From assembly GCA_947475495.1 (NCBI GenBank), contig CANJNX010000010.1:1-10060 (forward strand): a stretch of 10,060 bases of DNA. The letters are read 5' to 3'. The notes under the pieces were generated by a model, which had not been told where the DNA came from, made no database searches, and saw only the letters and a program-made list of their open reading frames with translations. The DNA comes from Comamonadaceae bacterium. GTDB taxonomy: Bacteria; Pseudomonadota; Gammaproteobacteria; Burkholderiales; Burkholderiaceae_C. Shown here one piece after another: positions 7,074 through 10,060 of the stretch; position 1 is the first letter of the stretch; every line of letters starts with the position of its first letter. The translations under genes and the position numbers were made by a program.

Positions 7074-8252
7074 ATGGAAAATATTGTTATTGTTGCGGCA
7101 ACCCGCACTGCGGTTGGAAAATTTGGTGGCAGCTTGTCCAAAGTGCCTGCCCCTGAATTGGGCGCCGCCGTGATTCGAAATTTACTAGAGCGCACCAAGT
7201 TAGGCGCTGATCAAATTGGCGAAGTCATCATGGGCCAGGTGCTTGCTGCTGGTTCAGGGCAAAACCCCGCACGCCAATCCCTCATCAAAAGTGGTGTCGC
7301 TAAAGAAACCCCCGCGCTGACCATCAACGCAGTGTGCGGCTCAGGCTTAAAGGCCGTGATGCTTGCGGCCCAGGCGGTTGCCTATGGTGACAGCGACATT
7401 GTGATTGCTGGTGGCCAAGAGAACATGAGTGCCTCGCCCCACGTGTTAATGGGTAGCCGCGACGGCCAACGCATGGGCAACTGGAACATGGTCGACTCCA
7501 TGATTATCGATGGCCTGTGGGACGTTTACAACCAATACCACATGGGCATTACCGCTGAAAACGTAGCCAAAGCCCACGGCATCAGCCGCGACATGCAAGA
7601 CGCCTTAGCCTTGGCCAGCCAGCAAAAAGCCGCTGCTGCCCAAGACGCTGGCAAGTTTGTGGACGAAATCGTTCCCTTTAGCATTGCCCAGAAGAAGGGT
7701 GACCCTCTCATATTTTCAGCTGACGAATTTATCAACCGCAAATCGAACGCAGAAGTGTTGGCTGGCCTGCGCCCTGCGTTTGACAAAGCGGGTGGCGTGA
7801 CTGCCGGGAATGCCTCAGGAATTAACGACGGCGCAGCCGCGGTGATGGTGATGTCTGAGAAAAAAGCCGCCGCTTTGGGCCTGACTCCTTTGGGCCGTAT
7901 CGCCAGCTTTGCTACCAGCGGCTTAGATCCCGCCATGATGGGCATGGGCCCGGTCCCCGCCTCACAAAAAGCCTTGGCACGTGCGGGTTGGAAAGCGCAA
8001 GATTTGGATTTATTGGAAATTAACGAGGCCTTCGCAGCGCAGGCCTGCGCGGTCAACCAACAAATGGGCTGGGATACCTCCAAGGTCAATGTCAACGGCG
8101 GCGCGATCGCCATTGGCCACCCCATTGGGGCGTCAGGCTGCCGAATTTTGGTTACCCTGCTGCACGAAATGCAACGACGCAACGCCAAAAAAGGAATTGC
8201 CAGTTTGTGTATTGGCGGGGGCATGGGCGTGGCCCTGACCATTGAGCGTTAA
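7074..8252 (+). CDS. phaA: Acetyl-CoA acetyltransferase (beta-ketothiolase) PhaA
   Basis: PhaA condenses two acetyl-CoA into acetoacetyl-CoA, the first step of PHB synthesis. The 392-aa protein is a full-length biosynthetic thiolase. The nucleophilic C88 is in NAVCGSGLKAV, H349 in NGGAIAIGHPIGASG and the acid/base C379 in SLCIGGGMGVA, spaced as in the Cupriavidus and Zoogloea enzymes. INEAFAAQ (316-323) and the QENMS loop are also present. ATG 7074 is chosen over an in-frame TTG at 7029 because GGAG (7063-7066) lies 7 nt upstream and the protein then begins MENIVIVAATRTAVGKFGG, the usual thiolase start. It lies between phaC and phaB in the same orientation, so its product should feed PhaB directly. 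Confidence 0.98.
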   Translation: MENIVIVAATRTAVGKFGGSLSKVPAPELGAAVIRNLLERTKLGADQIGEVIMGQVLAAGSGQNPARQSLIKSGVAKETPALTINAVCGSGLKAVMLAAQAVAYGDSDIVIAGGQENMSASPHVLMGSRDGQRMGNWNMVDSMIIDGLWDVYNQYHMGITAENVAKAHGISRDMQDALALASQQKAAAAQDAGKFVDEIVPFSIAQKKGDPLIFSADEFINRKSNAEVLAGLRPAFDKAGGVTAGNASGINDGAAAVMVMSEKKAAALGLTPLGRIASFATSGLDPAMMGMGPVPASQKALARAGWKAQDLDLLEINEAFAAQACAVNQQMGWDTSKVNVNGGAIAIGHPIGASGCRILVTLLHEMQRRNAKKGIASLCIGGGMGVALTIER

Positions 8253-8298
8253 TTTTTAAGTATTTTTTTAGCAAGTCAAAAAAGAAAGAGGAGACACT

Positions 8299-9036
8299 AT
8301 GAGTCAAAAAGTAGCCTATGTTACGGGTGGTATGGGTGGTATCGGTACCGCCATCTGCCACCGCCTTCACAAAGAAGGCTTCAAAGTCATTGCGGGTTGC
8401 GGGCCCACCCGTGACCATGTCAAATGGATTGCGGAACAAGCGGCGTTGGGATATACGTTTTATGCTTCTGCTGGCAATGTAGGAGACTGGGACTCCACGG
8501 TAGAGGCTTTCACCAAAACCAAAGCGGAGCATGGAACCATTGATGTGCTTGTGAACAACGCTGGCATTACGCGCGACCGCATGTTCCTCAAAATGAGCCG
8601 TGAAGACTGGGACATGGTCATTGAAACCAACCTCAACAGCATGTTCAATGTGACCAAACAAGTGGTTGCAGACATGGTCGAAAAAGGCTGGGGCCGGATC
8701 ATCAATATTTCTTCTGTGAATGGTGAAAAAGGCCAAGCAGGGCAAACCAATTACTCCGCTGCAAAAGCAGGTATGCATGGTTTCTCTATGGCCTTGGCAC
8801 AAGAACTCGCCACCAAAGGCGTAACGGTGAATACGGTAAGCCCGGGCTACATCGGAACCGATATGGTCAAAGCCATTCGTGAAGACGTGCTGGCAAAAAT
8901 TGTGGCCACGGTTCCCGTCAAGCGTTTGGGTGAGCCAAGCGAAATTGCTTCGATCATTGCCTGGTTGGCGTCTGAAGAAGGTGGTTACGCCACTGGCGCG
9001 GACTTCTCCGTCAATGGCGGCTTGCACATGGGATAA
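8299..9036 (+). CDS. phaB: Acetoacetyl-CoA reductase PhaB (NADPH-dependent SDR)
   Basis: PhaB reduces acetoacetyl-CoA to (R)-3-hydroxybutyryl-CoA, normally with NADPH. This 245-aa short-chain dehydrogenase has the cofactor motif TGGMGGIG (9-16), NNAG (86-89), N111, and the catalytic S139, Y152 and K156. The substrate-loop motif SSVNGEKGQAGQTNYSAAKAG and the C-terminal GADFSVNGGLHMG are diagnostic of PhaB rather than FabG. The cofactor-phosphate loop GCGPTRDH seems one residue shorter than GCGPNSPRR of C. necator PhaB as I recall it, so cofactor preference deserves caution. Ribosome binding site AGGAG (8289-8293) is 5 nt before the ATG; the 8-mer GGAGACAC also precedes the phaC ATG. The 46-bp AT-rich gap after phaA shows no terminator hairpin, so the two are co-transcribed. 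Its stop codon lies within the terminator palindrome. Confidence 0.98.
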   Translation: MSQKVAYVTGGMGGIGTAICHRLHKEGFKVIAGCGPTRDHVKWIAEQAALGYTFYASAGNVGDWDSTVEAFTKTKAEHGTIDVLVNNAGITRDRMFLKMSREDWDMVIETNLNSMFNVTKQVVADMVEKGWGRIINISSVNGEKGQAGQTNYSAAKAGMHGFSMALAQELATKGVTVNTVSPGYIGTDMVKAIREDVLAKIVATVPVKRLGEPSEIASIIAWLASEEGGYATGADFSVNGGLHMG

Positions 9037-9060
9037 AGGGTGCTATAGCACCCTTTATCC
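9031..9060. terminator. Bidirectional terminator: perfect 30-bp palindrome
   Basis: GGATAAAGGGTGCTA is followed immediately by its exact reverse complement. The core GGGTGC-TATA-GCACCC forms a GC-rich 6-bp stem with a 4-nt loop, followed on both strands by the short U-rich TTTATCC and preceded by ATAAA. This suits termination in both directions, though the U-tract is short. The symmetric TAA triplets serve as the stop codons of phaB (9034-9036) and of the opposing transporter gene (9055-9057). Confidence 0.75.
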
Positions 9061-9867
9061 CTGCACTCCCTTGTAAAGCATATACGCCGCAAGGGAGTAC
9101 AGCAGTACCGCAAAAATGCGTTTGAGTTGGGCCACCGGTAAGCGGTGGGCTAATTTAGCGCCCATGGGTGCGGTCAATACGCTGCAACACGCAATGACCA
9201 AAAGCCCAGGCAACCAAACATAGCCCAAAGACCCATCCGGCAAATCTGCAAGTTGCATTCCGCTGGCTACGTAGCCCACCGTATTGGCCAAGGCGATGGG
9301 AAAACCCAATGCGGCGCTTGTTGCAACCGCACCCAACATCGACACGTTGTGCGCCACCATGAAGGGAACGCTCACAAAGCCGCCGCCAGCGCCTACCAAA
9401 CCAGATAAGAATCCGATGACGCCACCAGCCCCGATTTGTCCAACTGTGCCTGGAAGTTCGCGATTGGCTTTGGGTTTTTTGTTGAGCAGCATTTGGGTGG
9501 CAGAAAAGCTGACGAACAATGAAAAGAAGATGGCGAGCGTTGTTCCCTTCAAAATACTAAAAACGCCAGCGCTGGCCAAGGCGCCGCCCAGCACAATGCC
9601 TGGCGCCATGCTTTTCACAATGTCCCATCGCACTGCGCCACGTTGGTGATGGGCTCGAACACTGGAAATACTGGTAAAAACAATCGTAGCCATCGACGTG
9701 GCAATGGCCATCTTGACGGCCAGGTCCGCGCTGACACCGCGGTGGGAAAGAATCAGGGTAAGAAATGGCCCCATCAACATGCCCCCGCCAATTCCAAGCA
9801 ACCCTGCGAGCAAGCCGGTAGTTAGGCCGAGAACAGCCAATTCGCCAATCAAAGTAGGTTCAAGCAT
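9055..9867 (-). CDS. TSUP-family (TauE/SafE) membrane transporter
   Basis: The 270-aa protein is almost entirely hydrophobic, with about eight predicted membrane segments. It shows the internal duplication of the TauE/SafE (formerly DUF81) family: GLLGIGGGML (22-31) in the first half and GLVGAGGGFV (156-165) in the second. Members export sulfite, sulfoacetate and related organosulfur or small anions, or have no known substrate; nothing here identifies the cargo. KKPKANREL (130-138) is the charged loop between the halves. ATG 9867 gives a normal family start (MLEPTLIGELAVLGL) but has no clear Shine-Dalgarno. It is convergent with phaB and shares the terminator palindrome. It lies about 50 bp downstream of the probable 6S RNA on the same strand and may be expressed by read-through from it. 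Confidence 0.9.
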   Translation of the reverse strand: MLEPTLIGELAVLGLTTGLLAGLLGIGGGMLMGPFLTLILSHRGVSADLAVKMAIATSMATIVFTSISSVRAHHQRGAVRWDIVKSMAPGIVLGGALASAGVFSILKGTTLAIFFSLFVSFSATQMLLNKKPKANRELPGTVGQIGAGGVIGFLSGLVGAGGGFVSVPFMVAHNVSMLGAVATSAALGFPIALANTVGYVASGMQLADLPDGSLGYVWLPGLLVIACCSVLTAPMGAKLAHRLPVAQLKRIFAVLLYSLAAYMLYKGVQG

Positions 9868-9916
9868 GGGTGTTTAGTCGTAGTGGGCTGGGGCAGGCTA
9901 AGAAGAAGGGAAGATA

Positions 9917-10060
9917 AGGTGTCTGCAAATGCCACCGGACCGGCATCCTGAACCGGGGTTCAGGTGGGCGAGGTCAGCTTTGCATTGGGTCCATCTGACG
10001 CGAGATGATCACGCTTGCGAAGCGATATTCCAAGCCCGGGCTCTAAGAGCATTGGTTCAA
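9917..10060 (-). ncRNA. ssrS: Probable 6S RNA, 5' end beyond the window
   Basis: No supported gene lies between 9868 and the right edge. Read on the minus strand, the stretch has the elements of the 3' part of proteobacterial 6S RNA in order. An apical hairpin CGCTTCGCAAGCG comes first, then a variable arm. Next is the 3'-side bubble hairpin CACCTGAACCCCGGTTCAGG, the counterpart of CACCTTGAACC...GGTTCAAGG in E. coli 6S. The closing-stem strand ...CCGGTGGCAT follows, like GGCGGCAT in E. coli. 6S RNA binds sigma-70 RNA polymerase as an open-promoter mimic in stationary phase. The left strand of the closing stem and the 5' end are off the right edge. The 3' end at 9917 is estimated from the E. 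coli spacing. The match is from memory of the E. coli sequence, not a covariance search. Confidence 0.6.

Noticed and set aside
7526..8242. Minus-strand open frame of 238 codons
   Set aside because: It is antisense to the catalytic half of phaA. Its Ala/Pro-rich sequence reflects codon composition of the real gene.
8253..8298. T-rich stretch after phaA as a terminator
   Set aside because: No stem precedes the T-runs, and phaB follows at once with a good ribosome binding site.
8152..9027. Minus-strand open frame of 291 codons
   Set aside because: It is the antisense shadow of phaB and the end of phaA, with no recognisable domain.

Overview
The window reads as an ordinary chromosomal stretch of a betaproteobacterium. 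Burkholderiales, probably Comamonadaceae, is the best guess from protein sequence style, moderate GC by eye and the phaC-phaA-phaB gene order. That is a family-level impression; no search was run. I see no mobile element, CRISPR array, prophage gene or obvious novel defence system.

Layout, left to right. A leftward tRNA-Leu(CAG) gene sits at the left edge and its probable extended -10 promoter overlaps the leader of the rightward gene rnr (RNase R). rnr meets a compact leftward gene cluster head-on. In its direction of transcription the cluster encodes an ABM-fold monooxygenase, a fumarylacetoacetate-hydrolase-family protein, a zinc-ribbon Nudix hydrolase and a possible 46-codon ORF coupled to Nudix through TGATG. 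A 57-bp divergent gap follows, then pgeF (YfiH/laccase-domain family) on the plus strand. The 3' end of pgeF overlaps the end of a small leftward two-helix membrane protein.

The centre of interest is a complete polyhydroxyalkanoate operon, phaC-phaA-phaB. PhaA condenses two acetyl-CoA, PhaB reduces acetoacetyl-CoA to (R)-3-hydroxybutyryl-CoA and PhaC polymerises it into PHB granules. All three catalytic centres are intact. The operon has a leader with a long-spaced 9-bp inverted repeat. It ends in a perfect 30-bp palindrome that supplies the stop codons of both phaB and the convergent gene, and looks like a bidirectional terminator.

That convergent gene encodes a TauE/SafE-type (TSUP) membrane transporter. 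Beyond it, reaching the right edge on the minus strand, is a non-coding stretch whose hairpins and sequence resemble the 3' two-thirds of proteobacterial 6S RNA (ssrS); its 5' end lies outside the window.

The points most worth checking are the partial 6S RNA, the unclear start of rnr, two convergent gene pairs ending in palindromic shared stop sites, and the dyad upstream of phaC.
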